Positions 10,421 through 23,123 of a DNA stretch of 64,000 bases are shown piece after piece. Under the pieces are notes generated by a model. The model saw only the letters and a list, made by a program, of their open reading frames with translations. It was not told where the DNA came from and did not search any database. The DNA is from Closterium sp. Naga37s-1 (taxonomy: Eukaryota > Streptophyta > Zygnematophyceae > Desmidiales > Closteriaceae). Position 1 is the stretch's first letter. Each line of letters opens with the position of its first letter. Both the position numbers and the translations under genes were made by a program. The DNA lies in assembly GCA_947471745.1 (NCBI GenBank), contig CANJKZ010000768.1, positions 1,565,501 to 1,629,500 on the forward strand, given 5' to 3'.

Positions 10421-13400
10421 GAGTCGGGATGTTGACAGCATCTGGGTCACCCTTGAGGACTAGCAACATGGCACAGAGATTCAGAGAATCAACCATAAGG
10501 AAAGCTAGCTCAAAGTGTCTGTCCTCTCACAGCCAAGGGCAAGCTCACCCTCGACAAACGGAGGACATGCAGCATCGGTGACCAGCTCAACGGCATAGTC
10601 AAGGCGGTGGTTGGAGGCAAAGTCAGTGACAGCAGCGACAAGAGTTGAGATAGATGAAGGACTGGTAGGGTGACTGACAAAGGAGTACAGAACACGAGAG
10701 GCTTTAGGACGAGCAGCACGGAGGAATTCAGAGAACGGAGGAGAAAACACATCAAGGGCCGACTGAGGAGGAGAGGGAAGTGGAGGAAGAATGCAAGGAG
10801 GGGAGAAACGAAGGCACACAGGGTGGAAGCCAGGAACAGGGGACGAGGGATGAGCACGAGGGTCACGACGAGTAGACCGGGTGGACGAGAGACGAGACGA
10901 GTCAGGAAGGAGAGGATGAAGAGGGGAACGAGGAGGAAAACGAGTCGGGGTAGGGTACGGAAGGGCCAACATGTGGGAGGAGGGAGGATCGCGGTTAGTG
11001 GATGAACTCGGAAGACCACGTACAACCGGACAAGGCTGCTACGGCTGCTGCTGCTGATGTAGTCTCGCCGAAGGACGAGGGGCCACAGGCGCAGTCTCGA
11101 AGCCCTCGGCAAAACCTCTAGCGGCAGCACCCTCCGGGGGGCACCACCAGTGTCAGCACCCACAGAGCCATGACCACATGCGGAGAGTCACTCTACCACG
11201 GGAGCTGGACTACGTGGGAAGCTACGAGTTTTGCTCGGGGTGATCTTTTTGGTGCACGTGTTTTCTCTACTTGCTATGCTCACGGGAGAATATTGCAAGA
11301 GTTTCACTAAGAAAATTGTGAACATTATGCAAAATGGTAATGGCAAAGAGACTACATCAGATGCAAGGCTACCTAGCAAGCAAGCAAGGTGAACTACAGC
11401 ACAGGAGAAGGGAAGATTGCCCACGCCGCAAGTCGGCGACTTGCCAGCACAGCTAGAAGGTGGCTTTCCAACACCAAGATGGTTGACCTGCCAACATTAC
11501 ACCAGTTCGGCTTGCCAGCGCTGCATCAATGTGGCTTGAGAGTGTCCAACCACAGGTGACTCTGTGCACGCAAGTGCACACCTGTCGAGTAGGTGCAGGT
11601 AGCCGGTTGCATCGTCAAGATTGTGCAGGTGCCCAGGTCGACCACATATCGACGGTTAAACGCACCACGCGGACCACGTGATATCGCGACGCAGGTCGAC
11701 TTTGCCAAACCACCTGGACGAAGCTTGTGCACCCCCACATAACTTTGCCGACCAGTTATCAGGTCGACCAGGAGAGGCCGCTAAGTCGGCGGCAACTTCG
11801 AAGTACGTAGGCGCCATGTCGGCGGTCACCAAGGTCGATCGCCGAGATCTGCCATTCACCACCTTCGTCGGCGTCACCGAGGTCGACTTTGTCGTGGCTG
11901 CCTCCACTGTTTTCTGCTTCACCAAAGTCAGCTTCGTCAAAGTCGGCTAACCAAACAGCCGACTTGCTGTTTCAAGCCGGCGCTGTCCAAGAAGCTCGGC
12001 CAGCTGCACACCTTGCATACTGAACGACGAAGTCAGCTTCGTCATTCGCTAACGTCGGCTTGGCAAAGGTCGGCTTCACTGAAGTCGGTCAACCACCGAA
12101 GTCGGCTCCGCCAAGGTCGACCAACCAGGCCGACTTACTCCTCCAAGTCGGCGTCGACAATGAAGCCTAGCCGATCACGAAGTCGGCTTCCCCCAAGCGA
12201 GGGCGGGACCTTTTCTCGTCAACACCACATGCATCAGCACCACTAGTGTCGGCACCCCTAGAGCCAGTACCACCAGCGATAGCACCTCGAGAAACAATAC
12301 CCCTAGCGTCAGCACCCCCGGAACCAGGACCACCTACGTTAGCACCACCGGAGTCGACATTCCCAGAGCCAGCACAACCAGCATCAGAACCCCCAAAACC
12401 AGCACCACCATCTTCAGCACCCCTAGAGCCAGCACCACCAGCGTCAGCACCCCCAGAACCAGCACCTACTGCAGTCGCAACCCCCCCCCCCCCCCCCCCC
12501 CGCAAGTCCACAATGACTGGCAGCTGTGACATGAAACCTGGCGATGGCGACAAAGGCTGTTGCGTGACTGCGAAGACGAAGATGGTGACGAAGGGGACTG
12601 CAGGGTGATGTTCTACGGGCCAAACAGGCTAAGAAGGGTGGGCGGGGACAAGGGCTACATAAGGGGTGGGACCAGTCGGGAGAGTGGTAGTGAGGAACTC
12701 AGGAGGAGGGGAGAGAGTGGGACCTCGGTAAGGGAAACGAACGAAGTAAGAGAAAGGGACAAGAGGGAGGTTGATAGAATAACCAGTCAGAAGTGTCTAG
12801 AGGGAAGCCAAGGAAAACACACTGGAAAGTGCGGGCCGCAAGCTTGTTCGCGTGGCGATCGCGAACGTGAGCAAGACATCCCCAAAGAAGGAAGGCAAAC
12901 GCTGGCGCAGGAGAACCAGTCCAGAGGATGGTCGTCGAAACATGTGCCTGCGAGGAATGCGGCCACAGGTTAAGCTGGTGAGTAGCGTAGCGGACTACAA
13001 AGGCCCCAGAAAGGATGGGGCACTGGCATGACAGATGGAGGTACAGACGGTCTCCATGATCAAGTCAATGTGACGCGAGCCTGGCTGCGAGTATGACTGG
13101 ACAATCCCCTGCGCGCAATAGAACTGCTCCACCTGACCAGCTGTGAACTTACCATCCTGATCTGAGGGCAAGCCAAGCACAGAACAACCTCGCTGACAGC
13201 TACGATCCACAGGAGGAGCACGTCAGGCACGTCGGCCTTCCGCTGCAGGGGGAATAACATGGTGTAGCAAGCGAATTCGTTCACAACAACCAGGAAGTAG
13301 CGCGCCCCGCGAAACCCAGCTACCGGGGCAGGGCCCCAGAGATCCATACGTAGGCGCTGAAGAGGAGCAGTGGCGCGAGGCAACATGGAGGAGTAAGGGG

Positions 13401-13570
13401 CGGCGCTCTGCCGGCCCTCGACGCAGGGAGTGGAAGGAGGCACAGACGAGGGAGGAAGAGGGGCAGGCGACTTTGAGAGACTTGTGAGTAGACGACAAGA
13501 AACTATCTAATGCAGGCGTAAAAAGGACGAACGTACTAGGCGATGGTAGCCGTGGTGAAAACATTCTCAC
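10421..13570 (-). pseudogene. Decayed copia fragment (integrase to pre-RT)
   Basis: This is a broken relic of the Copia-1/2 lineage on the - strand. Pieces recognisable by comparison with Copia-1 are, from high to low coordinate: GAG-pre-integrase and integrase N-part (about 13,060-13,570: PCVEGRQSAAP, then RMDLWGPAP); the remnant of the second Asp motif (SDQDGKF, near 13,150); a Gly/Ala spacer (12,200-12,550, GADAGGAGS repeats); and the pre-RT region (10,430-10,970: RLDYAVELV, CPPFVEGELALGC, then GDPDAVNIPTPR). The frame is broken many times, and RT, RNase H, gag and LTRs are absent. A foreign-looking 1-kb segment (about 11,170-12,195) interrupts it. A run of about 20 C residues lies at 12,481-12,501. 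Confidence 0.75.
11170..12195. repeat. GTCGGC-rich segment inside the copia relic
   Basis: From about 11,430 onward the motifs AAGTCGGC, GTCGGCTTCGTC and AGGTCGAC recur irregularly every 15-60 bases. The segment has no similarity to the copia pieces on either side and no convincing gene. It may be an old satellite-like or transposon insertion, but I found no clean ends. Confidence 0.45.
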
Positions 13571-13977
13571 CCTTCATTTAAAAACCATGGTGCTCGCCTC
13601 TTTTCCGCCATCGACAAGCCATCTAACAAAAAAATGCACACTTGCTTCTCACACGAGAAGTGCAGTGCCTTGTGCAGCCTGACATCATCAAGGTAATTAG
13701 CGAGGACTTACAGGAATCTGAAATTTCATACAAACAGTTGGTGGTATGGAAGAAACGTGACGATGAACTCATAGTTGCAGCTAGTTACAAAGAACAACAT
13801 CATGGGCGCCCGAGGTCATCCTGGTTTAGGGACATAGAGTAGCAGGATTATGGGCAGGTGCATGCGGCTCGAAACATAAGATTCGCGGGTTCGCTAAGCA
13901 GACTCCAAACTTATTGCGCGAAGTGATAGAATATTTTATACTCAACTGCGAAGTGGAGCAGATTGCAGTGCTGGAAG
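13571..13977. other. Unassigned spacer before Copia-C
   Basis: There is a 66-codon open stretch (13,642-13,842) but no known motif and no splice context I can defend. The last bases, GGAAG (13,973-13,977), are the left target duplication of Copia-C. Confidence 0.35.
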
Positions 13978-14115
13978 TGTCAGATATTGTGAAAGTGGAA
14001 TGGTGACCAACTAGCATGAGGGTGACTCAAATAGGAAGCACTTGCATGCAAAAGAGTGGTACTCTCTAATGAGCAACTCAGACTAGAGTGGTACTAACAT
14101 ATATATAATTTGACA
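13978..14115 (-). repeat. Copia-C 3' LTR (138 bp)
   Basis: On the + strand it runs TGTCAGATATTG...ATATAATTTGACA. It shares AGTGGAATGGT, ACTAGCATGAGGGTGA, TGCAAAAGAGTG and AACTCAG with the copy at 40,196-40,317. The TATA-like element is about 8 nt from the element-sense start. Confidence 0.85.
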
Positions 14116-14339
14116 TGTCCCGATAAGCTAGGCGAGGGGCATCACACAAGCAAAGTAGTAACAGATCAAGGTAGTCCAAGTAGTCGAGGCACTGATACAA
14201 ATTGTCACAAGACCGTTCAGCAAAACAAACAAAGCAAAATATGCAACTCAGAATCGTACAACTAGGCAGTCTTTAAGACAAACGGTCACAAGGACAGTTC
14301 AAGAGTTATATTTATAAACCACCAAACCAAGCAGTGCAA

Positions 14340-16842
14340 GTCACAAGAGGCAAAGCTACACTAAGGAAGGACCAATGTGAACAAGGCCAATCTACGAACA
14401 GAACCTGTGGTAGGGTCACTAGGTAGGAGAGCCTCGGTGAAGAAGTCCAAAGTGCTTGCCTCTGACGCCACAAAGTGCAAGCGCGCCTGGTCGAGACGCT
14501 GTAAATCTCATAGCAGGATGTACCGCAGCTCGATTTGCTTCACCGTGCTCTCTAGCCGAGGCTCTTGTTGTCAGAACAAGGTAGGTGTAAAGCTAGGTTA
14601 CTCACATAGGTCACTAAGTAAGAAAGTCAGTCAGTGAAGCTCCTATACGAAACGATCGGCGTAAATCTCGGCCTCAGCACTGGACGAAGCCATAGACGAT
14701 GCACGTGTCGGACTCCACGATACAACTCCAGAGCCCAGACCAAAGCAGTGGCCCTGCGCTGACCTGCGAGTTTCCTCGCCGTCCGCCCACGACACGTCAA
14801 TGTGACTGGTAAGTCGCACAGGCTACCTCCCTCCAAGCACAAGCCCCAGGCCTCGTCTACTCGCCAGGTACTTCGCTACCCTCTTAGCAGCCGTTCAGTG
14901 AATAGGAGGATGGCGTCTCCCATTTGCAACAAGGCGAGCAAGGATGCTGAGAGATAAAGTGAGGTCCGGCCGAGTGCAGTCCATCAGGTCCGACGATTGG
15001 GCTTAACCGGCTTGTCAGGAACAATAGCAGTAAGCCTATGGTCGACCCCAAGAGGAGTGGGTTGTGTGGAGGAGAATTGGAAGCCGCTGAAGGACTTGCT
15101 GCACCATGTGTGATTGGGTCAAGATGATGGTATGAGGTGCTCTGTCCCTGGTGATCTGCAAGCCAAGATAGCCTCGCAATTCACTAAAGTCAGTGCAGTT
15201 GGGTCTCTTCTGTAGTGCGGTCTTCATCGAAGCCAGAGCAACCCCGTCTGAAGTAGCAAAGGCCAGGTCGTCAATGTACACGTGGATGAAGAAAGGAGTG
15301 GACTCCGAACGAACGAACGAACAGCAACAGGTCGGCTGAAGAAGGACGAAACCTGAGTTCAGCATGAGAATTACGAAGAGTGCCATGCGATTCCCAAGGT
15401 GCCTGGCGCAGACCATAGACTGGTCGTTTCAGGCTTCACTGGGTCCCATGCGTAAAAGAGCCAGTAGGAGAGCGCAGCCAGATCTGCTCGTCCAGGCTGC
15501 CTCTGAGAAAGTCCGTGAAAATTTTTAGCGAGTGCATCTCGTAGTCACACTGTGATGTGACGTCCATTAGAACGTGAAAACTTAACATCTTTGGGGTGGG
15601 GTAGGAAGTCCGGAAGAAGTCAACTTCCTTAAGCTGGCCAGGTGGTCGCTTCACCTTGAAGATCCGAATGCCATGACGACGCTCGCCCTAGAAGGGGGAA
15701 CTACATCGACACAAGTGCATGTATATCTCCAAGATGCCATCTCTGAGTCTATGGCTGCTATCCACTAAGAGGCCGATTTACCCGAAACTGCCTCAGAGTA
15801 GCTGCAAGGAGTCAGAATGTCAAGTGCGCCGGGGCCTCTCTCAGGGGCTAGCAACATGGCACAGAGGTGAGGAGCAGTGGTCGCAAGGAACTCCAGCTCA
15901 AACTACCTGCCCTCAAGGACATCACAGCCAAACGCAAACTCACCCCCAGCAGACACATGACGGAATTTAGAATTCACCTGTTGGATGGCGTAGTCAAGGC
16001 AATAGGTGGTGGCATTGACAGTGACAATGGCGACAAGAGCTGAAACGCACGACGGAGAAGTAGTAGGGTCAGTCACGCGAGAAGAGGGGATACGAGAGAT
16101 GATAGGGCGAGAAGCTCGGACGTAGTCAGAAAGAAGAGGAGTAGAGACGGTGAGAGACGATGCAAGAGGCCCGGAAGAGGGGCCGAGGTATGAGCACACG
16201 GAGGGCGAAGGAACCACCAGGGAGTGGAGGCAAGAAACGAAGAAGGAAGGAGAGGAAGAACAGCTGTGACCGAGGAGGAGAATGACTCCGAGACACGCCC
16301 GAGGGAGGAAACGTGGGACCGTAAACAGGCAGAGGCATCGAACGGTCCGGTGAAGGAAAAAGAAGTCCAAGGAGACAAGGACCACTCACAGGAAAGTAAT
16401 GACAAATGCTGCGGAGGTGGTGGCGGCTGCTGCGCGTGCTACTGCTGCCGTAGTAGGAGCAGTTGCCTCATGGAACGACGCAAGACTATGGGGGCAAGCG
16501 CTTCAGCGGCAGTGCCCCCAAAACCAACACATCTAATGTCAGCACCTCCCATAATAGTACCCTCATAACCAACACCACCTAAACAAGCACCCCCAGCAAC
16601 CGCACCCCCAGAACCAGCACCTCCAGTTCCTGGTCCTCTAGCTCCAGTACCTCCATCGCCAGCACCTCCAGCATCAGCACCCCTAGAACCAGCACCTCCA
16701 TCACCAGCTTTTCCAGCATCAGCATCCCCAGAGTCCACTGCTACCTGCCAGCACCAAAGGCTGATGAAGTGACTGTGAAGACGACATAAGTGACTGAGGT
16801 GAGGGTGACGACACAGGAGGCGCTACCAAAGGGGGAGGGGTA
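14340..16842 (-). pseudogene. Copia-C RNase H, RT and spacer remnants
   Basis: RT remnants are clear at 15,036-15,416 (DDLAFATSD, then LRGYLGLQITRDRA and TQSHMVQQVLQR) and 15,436-15,654. The pre-RT region is at 15,903-16,385 (LDYAIQQV, GGEFAFGCDVLEGR). The GA-rich spacer is at 16,439-16,738. RNase H is visible only as short pieces between 14,350 and 14,980. Several frameshifts and stops make it non-coding. It ends at the TA target of the DNA transposon (16,841-16,842). Confidence 0.8.
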
Positions 16843-16857
16843 CATCACAAAAACCCT
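16843..16857 (+). repeat. Left terminal inverted repeat
   Basis: CATCACAAAAACCCT follows TA. The subterminal 16,858-17,042 has no gene but includes a palindrome (AAATCCAGTTTAAAACTGGATTT, split around TTTAAA) near 16,907-16,929. Confidence 0.7.
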
Positions 16858-17042
16858 ATGCCAAGTTTGGACGAATTTGGATTGGGATTGTCTTCGCGTA
16901 AAAAAATCCAGTTTAAAACTGGATTTTGGTTTTGTTTTATTTTTGGTATTGAGGATTTAAGAATAACATTCAATATTCCGGTTTACAACAACTATTATTC
17001 AGCATTCTAACAACCAGCAGTTTTAGCACCAGGTCAAATAGC

Positions 17043-20000
17043 CTACGCAATGCTAGGCCCTGCAATCGCACGGTGGGCAAGAACGACATCTCCAAGGTCG
17101 CCATCGTCGATGAGGAACTTGTTCGGGAAGATGAACGCACCCTGAGCCGGATCGTGTGGGATCCGCTGCTCCACGACGGCGAAGTGTATCATCTGTTTGA
17201 CCTTGTCACACCACTCGAAGTAGTCCGGCCTGTTTTGTTCCGGCTGGGCCGGAATTCGCTTGCGACGCTTATCCTGCAGAAGGGGCCACTCGATCTGCAA
17301 TGTGGTGTAGGGTTGGGTGGATGGAGTATGAGGGGGGGTTACGGGTAAATGAGCCTACTGAAAGCGGGTTTAGGGTTGCGGCACACCCTACATAACCGCA
17401 AACGCCTAAGCGACCAGGGATTTAGATGAAGTACAGCCAAGGGGTTTAGGGGATGAGGCACGGGTGTACAGACACATATCTACATCCTTACCGAAAACAG
17501 GCCCCGTGCCACCATGCGGCTCTTGAACTTGGTGAACACGACACCGCCCCTCTTGAAGGAGAGCTTGAACGCATAAGCAAACAAGGGGTTGCTGAAGGGC
17601 GTTCCGGTGGTCTTGTCAAAGTGCCAGTTGAGGGCCCACTGCTCTGCATTTTGGCACGGAGGGTATGGGTTGGAAAGGGGGTGCAGAGAAATCAAGTGGG
17701 GGGTGAGAGTCAGGGTGCGGAACACCGCACGGTTATTTGTAGCTGCCAACTGGCATATGGGCAGGGGGATATGGTGTGTTCGAGTCGCACATACCATCTC
17801 TGTACTCGGCCAGGAGTTCCTCGTCGTTGAACCACTTCTTTGGGTGTAGCTCAGTGGGCAGGCTATCCACTCCATTGGCGTAATCGAAGAGGCCCATGCC
17901 GGCGTATGTTGCTGGCCTGAGGGTGCTGTTGATTGTTGACCTGGTTGACGACATCTGGTGGTTGAACACACCCATGGTTGACTTGTCGTTGTGCAACCAC
18001 AGCAGCTTCATTGACTCGAGCCCTTCAGCAGACAAGTGTACAGCGAACGCCTCGAACACTTCCTCCGGTGCAGGGTAGTACTGGATTTTCTCCGGGGGGT
18101 TCAAAAACAGGAGCTGAGAGCACACTAAGTAGGCTTTGTTCTGCGCAGGGGTGTGGGGTATACAACACGACATGGGGAGAGAGAAACCATCAGTTATGAC
18201 TGTGGCCGCGTGACCACAGGATGGACTGTGTGAACTTTCCACGTCACACCCTCCAGCATCCGCCACGTCCACCAAACAGCCCCACGTGCCACGTCACACC
18301 CCCCTGCATCCGCCACGTCACACCCTCCTGCATCCGCCACGTCCACCAACAACCAGCCCCCCGTGCCACGTCACACCCTCCCACCCCATGTAACGTCACC
18401 CCCCACCCACCTGACACACGTCGCCTTGTCACGCGCCGCTCCCGTGTACCATTCCAAACCGCCACGTCTGCCCCAACCCTCACATTCCGCCACGTCACAC
18501 CCTTTTGCATCCGCCAAAACCCGCCCTACTTGCCGTCACACCCCCACCAAGAGCCACGTCACCCCCCACCCACCTGAAACGCCTCGCTGCGTCATGCGCC
18601 GCACACGTGTACCCTTTTAAACAGCCACGTCATCCCCAACACTCACCTTCCGCCACGTCACACCCACCTGCATCCGCCACGTCATCCCCAACCCTCACCT
18701 TCCGCCACGTCACACCCTCCTGCATCCGCCACGTCCACCAAACAGCCCCACGTGCCACGTCACACCCTCCTGCATCCGCCACGTCACACCCTCCTGCATC
18801 CGCCACGTCCACCAACAACCAGCCCCCCGTGCCACGTCACACCCTCCCACCCCATGCCACGTCACCCCCCACCCACCTGACACACGTCGCCTTGTCACGC
18901 GCCGCTCCCGTGTACCCTCACAAACCGCCACGTCTGCCCCAACCCTCACATTCCGCCACGTCACACCCTTTTGCATCCGCCAACAACCCGCCCTACTTGC
19001 CACGTCACACCCCCACCAAGAGCCACGTCACCCCCCACCCACCTGAAACGCCTCGCTGCGTCATGCGCCGCACACGTGTACCCTTTTAAACAGCCACGTC
19101 ATCCCCAACACTCACCTTCCGCCACGTCACACCCACCTGCATCCGCCACGTCATCCCCAACCCTCACCTTCCGCCACGTCACACCCTCCTGCATCCACCA
19201 CGTCCACCAAACAGCCCCACGTGCCACGTCACACCCTCCTGCATCCGCCACATCACACCCTCCTGCATCCGCCACGTCCACCAACAACCAGCCCCCCGTG
19301 CCACGTCACACCCTCCCACCCCATGCCACGTCACCCCCCACCCACCTGACACACGTCGCCTCGTCACGCGCCGCTCCCGTGTACCATTCCAACCCGCCAC
19401 GTCTGCCCCAACCCTCACATTCCGCCACGTCACACCCTTTTGCATCTGCCAACATCCCGCCCTACTTGCCACATCACAGCCCCACCAAGAGCCACGTCAC
19501 CCCCCACCCACCTGAAACGCCTCGCCCCGTCATGCGGCACTCCCTTGCGCCCTTTCACACCGCCACGTCATATCTCAACCCTCACCTTTTGACACGTCAC
19601 ACCCACTTGCATCCGCCACGTCCACCAACAACCCGCGCCACTTGCCACGTCACACCCACCCACCCCATGCCACGTCACCCCCCACCCACCTGATACGCGT
19701 CGCCTCGTCACGCGCCGCTCAGATGGAGCCTTCGAAACCGCCACGTCAGCCCCAACCCCACCCTGGTTGCCACGTCAACCCCAACCCGCCCCATTTGGCC
19801 CGCCACATACCGGGAATGGGTTTGTCTCCTGCAACACTAGCACTCGTGCCTTGTCCACGGCGCTCATCGGCGGCGGGGTACCAGCCATAGGCAGGGCTGC
19901 CGACCCGCCGGCATAGCTGGCAGGTACTCCACGACGCAGGCCGAGCTGTGCAAACATGGCGTACATCTCAGACCGCAGCGCCTGGAACTCCTCCCGTGTA

Positions 20001-22338
20001 ACAAACTGCTCGTGCTCCGCACTTTCACCTAGGGCACCCATGAGCGGAGGAAAAGGGTGTGAAGAATCCCCCCTCTGGCCAAGGGGATCAGCATCTTCTG
20101 CAGCAGTCCCGTGTGCCCTCACACTATCACGCTGGCGGGAAAAGGGGAGCTCAGGGAAGGGATTGGTATAAGTGCCTGCCTGATGCCCGCGCGATGGACC
20201 GGCGAGGGGGGAGACCGCCCTGCCCCGGACAGGAGAAGCATGTAGCGACCGAAATGGGTACGAGGGTGAGGCGAGTGGGGTTTGCGTGACGGGGGCTGGT
20301 GGAGGGGATTGGGATTCCTCTCCTCTTGGCGCGCCGGGTGCCGTCGCAGCGACTTTGCTCGGGCCGGAGTATGGCGTGTAGAACCTTGGTGCTCCTGTGG
20401 CTAGCGGTGTAACACTCGCTCTTCCGGCAGCCTTCGTTAGCTGCATCCGTTGCACGCTTACGGGTGGCCCAATGCCTGTAACGCGAGGGGCTGAGATGTA
20501 GAGGGAGTAGGATAAAGAAATTAGAGTCGATCGGTTTCAATACAGGGCCAGACATGCATGCATAACATCAAAGGTTTGAATTTAAATCGGGTTTAGGGTT
20601 GTACTGGTTTGAGACAAGAGGGTTTACCTTGCTTGGTAGATTCGTCGACCCTCTCCTTCCCTGCAGGGGAGAAACAATGTGAAAAAATGGTGTTATTTGG
20701 CACGGTTGACCAGATGGTTCAACAACCACGCCAGTTGTATTGGCCACAAAGCTCACCTTTCTGCTGTCCCTTCGGTTTTGGGGCAGCCTGCGCCTTCTCG
20801 TTGCCACCTTTCCGCGGGGTGCTTTGCCGGATGCTGCGACGTTTACCGGCAGGTTCTTTCTTGCCGGTACCCACTGGAACCCCTTTGCCGCGGCCACCCT
20901 TTCCTCCACCATCCCCTTTTGCTCCCTGGCTCCCTTGCTTTTTACCACCCCCTTCACTTTCGACCTTCACCTTACGCGCCTTCTGTTTGCCCGCTGCTTC
21001 GCCGCGCGCGGCGTCAACTGCCCCGCGTTTTCGGGAAGGGCGAGTCCGGCCCCCCACCTTCCCTGTACCACTCACTCGTCTGCCACGCCCGCCCCGTCCC
21101 TTCACTGGCGCCACATCCTCCTCCTCCTCCTCCTCCTCCTCCTCCTCCTCCTCCTCCTCCTCTGCTGCCTCCTCCTCCTCCTCATCCTCCTCCTCGTCGT
21201 CACCCTGTTCCTCCTCCTCCTCCTCCTCCTCCTCCTCCTCCTCTGCCTCCTGCTCCTCCTCCTCATCCTCCTCCTCCTCCTCCTCCTCCTCCTCCTCCTC
21301 CTCCTCCTCCTCCTCCTCATCCTCCTCCTCCTCCTCCTCCTCCTCTTCGTCCTCCCCGCCATCATTCTCATCTTTTTCATCCTCCCAAACATCCGCGTCA
21401 TCCTCCTCCGCATCCTCTTCATCTTCCTCTTCCTCCGCATCCTCCTCCTCATCCTCCTCCTCCTCTGCATCACCAGGGTCTTCATCGCCCCGTTTCTGCC
21501 TCGTCCCCGTCGCTGCTTTCTTGCCTCTCCTTCCGCCGGATGTTTTTCTTGCTGCGGGTCGGCCCTTCTGGCGCAATGCTTGACCGCCCGCCTTGCCACT
21601 AGCTTCCTTGGCGCCTCGCGTTGTCCCAACTTCCGCGCCTCCGGCGTCGTCAGCACTACCTGTCGTCTGCCGCCTCTTCGCCCGCGTGGTGAGGTCCCCG
21701 GGCACGGCGGTGTCATAATCGTCCTCCCCATCGCTCCTCCTCTGCCTACGCCTCCCCCGTCCACCAGAAGGAGGAGAGCCACCGACCTGCCCCTCCGACT
21801 CGTGCTCCCCCACCTTGTCCTTATCCAGCACGGCTGCAGAAACTTCGACCACGGTCGGCTGGAGCAGCGTCAGATGGTGTTGCGATGCCGCCGCCTCGGA
21901 CTCCTTGGTTGCGGCATGCTCGGCGCGGGGATCGCCTCCGTGGTTTCCCCCTGTCGCCGATCCCTCTATCTCCGCCGACGGGACTGCAAGAATCGTGCTC
22001 CCTCGCCCCGGATCTTCGTTGCCGCCAGTGGTGCCGTCGTTACTCGGACCGGGCTCGGTTCCAGCAGAGGCAACATCCGCTTCTTTGCGCACTGTAGAAA
22101 CACGCTTGCGTGGCGTTGGTTTAGGCCCCTTGTCTTCCGCTTTCTTGCCGGACTCCTCTTGACCGCGCTCGACCTTTTTTGCCGCCGCTTTTTTCTGCCT
22201 AATGCCACGCGCGACGGACGCTTTAGTTTTTTTAGCGCCGCCACCGCTCTCCCTATCTATCTGTTGAGACGTCCTCCTTGTCGCGCGGCGGCCGGCCTGT
22301 TCCTCCACCATTGCTTGGTTTCGTGTTGCACGTGTCAT
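17043..22338 (-). CDS. Companion gene of the DNA transposon, unknown function, 6 exons
   Basis: I do not recognise this protein. The exon model (in transcription order) is 22,338-20,757; 20,660-20,628; 20,475-19,811; 18,140-17,795; 17,643-17,492; 17,294-17,043. All junctions have GT and AG, and all phases agree, giving 1009 aa from ATG 22,338 to TAG. Exon 1 is low complexity: basic Ala/Lys/Arg-rich segments around a long Glu/Asp run (about residues 290-400), then a Lys/Gly-rich tail. Exon 3 is Pro/Ser-rich with a short helical segment (FVTREEFQALRSEMYAMF). Exons 4-6 form the compact, probably folded part (VFEAFAVHLSAEGLESMKL, then WALNWHFDKTTGTPFSNPL and a Lys-rich tail). It lies inside the TIRs, divergent from the transposase, and is intact. 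By analogy with second genes of CACTA-like elements it may assist DNA binding or transposition, but that is only inference. Confidence 0.7.
18230..19800. repeat. Intronic ~467-bp tandem repeat packed with CCACGTCA
   Basis: The third intron of the companion gene (19,810-18,141) holds about 3.3 copies of a repeat of roughly 467 bp (compare 18,258, 18,725 and 19,193). Each is built from shorter GCCACGTCACACCC-like modules. Guanine is rare on the + strand, so all three + frames stay open by composition only. The module core GCCACGTCA (TGACGTGGC on the transcribed strand) matches a plant bZIP C/G-hybrid box. Confidence 0.85.
21110..21480. repeat. CCT/TCC triplet run in companion exon 1
   Basis: This is a long imperfect (TCC)n tract, which on the - strand encodes the Glu/Asp-rich segment of the companion protein. 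Ser/Pro/Leu runs in + strand frames are shadows. Confidence 0.9.
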
Positions 22339-23123
22339 GGTTGTTGTAGGAAAGCAAATTAGCACATCGCGCGGAAGGGTTGTGCCGGTTTCGAAGGGGT
22401 ACTGCAACTGAATCCCACGATGGGATTATCGACGGTCAATCACTGTTATCTGTATCCGAAAACCGCCGCTTCATTTAAAACTGAACTAGTAGCCACTAAG
22501 CAGAGAGCTATGGCCGCTCTGGAGAGGCGTGTGTCAAACAGCGAGCAGCGTCAAAGTGTTGGACCAGGGAGTGACGGAAGCAGGTGGGTGGGGCACGAGG
22601 GTGGTTGGGGTGGGTTGCGAGACTAGTAGAGAGATTACTGTAACCCTATCAGGCTATATCGGACGGTGTACGTGTAGCCACTCTAGCATAAACCCACCTA
22701 CCGCTCGATCTCAACCGCTCATTGGCTGAAGTACCTCTTGGCTGGTGATTGTGTTGCGGGGGGAATCGTTTGAGATGCGTCGGCCAATCACGGTTGCCAA
22801 CGCATCAATCACTACAAAGGGTACAACGGTTGTGAAACCAAAAGTGCGAAATTAGTAAAATCCCTGCAAAGTACAGTGTTGTCGCGAACGCACAGTGTTG
22901 CACATAGCAGCTAAATCAAATTCAAACATACAACAATAGATTTCATCAAACACATAGTTGCAAATGGTTTAGTATGGGGTTGGGGTAAGTTAATCGGTGA
23001 TTCTCGCGTCACACACATAACGACCGTCTAGAAGTATTACTTGTGACAGATGTACTGCGCACTTTTAGGCTTTGCCACATCGGTTTATCGATAGCGGACG
23101 ACAATCTAACACGAGGATCAATA
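22339..23123. other. 5' region of companion gene
   Basis: This non-coding stretch lies between the companion ATG and the satellite. No ORF of note and no recognised core promoter motif. Confidence 0.4.

Noticed and set aside
13642-13842. 66-codon ORF between two copia elements
   Set aside because: No motif, no splice context and no neighbouring exon; cannot be told from chance.
18221-19890. Long overlapping + strand ORFs (HPPATSP-like) in the CCACGTCA array
   Set aside because: All frames stay open because the repeat lacks stop triplets; it lies in an intron of the - strand companion gene and has no protein-like features.
20609-22362. + strand Ser-, Pro- and Leu-run ORFs
   Set aside because: They are shadows of the (TCC)n tract that encodes the Glu/Asp block of the companion gene on the - strand.
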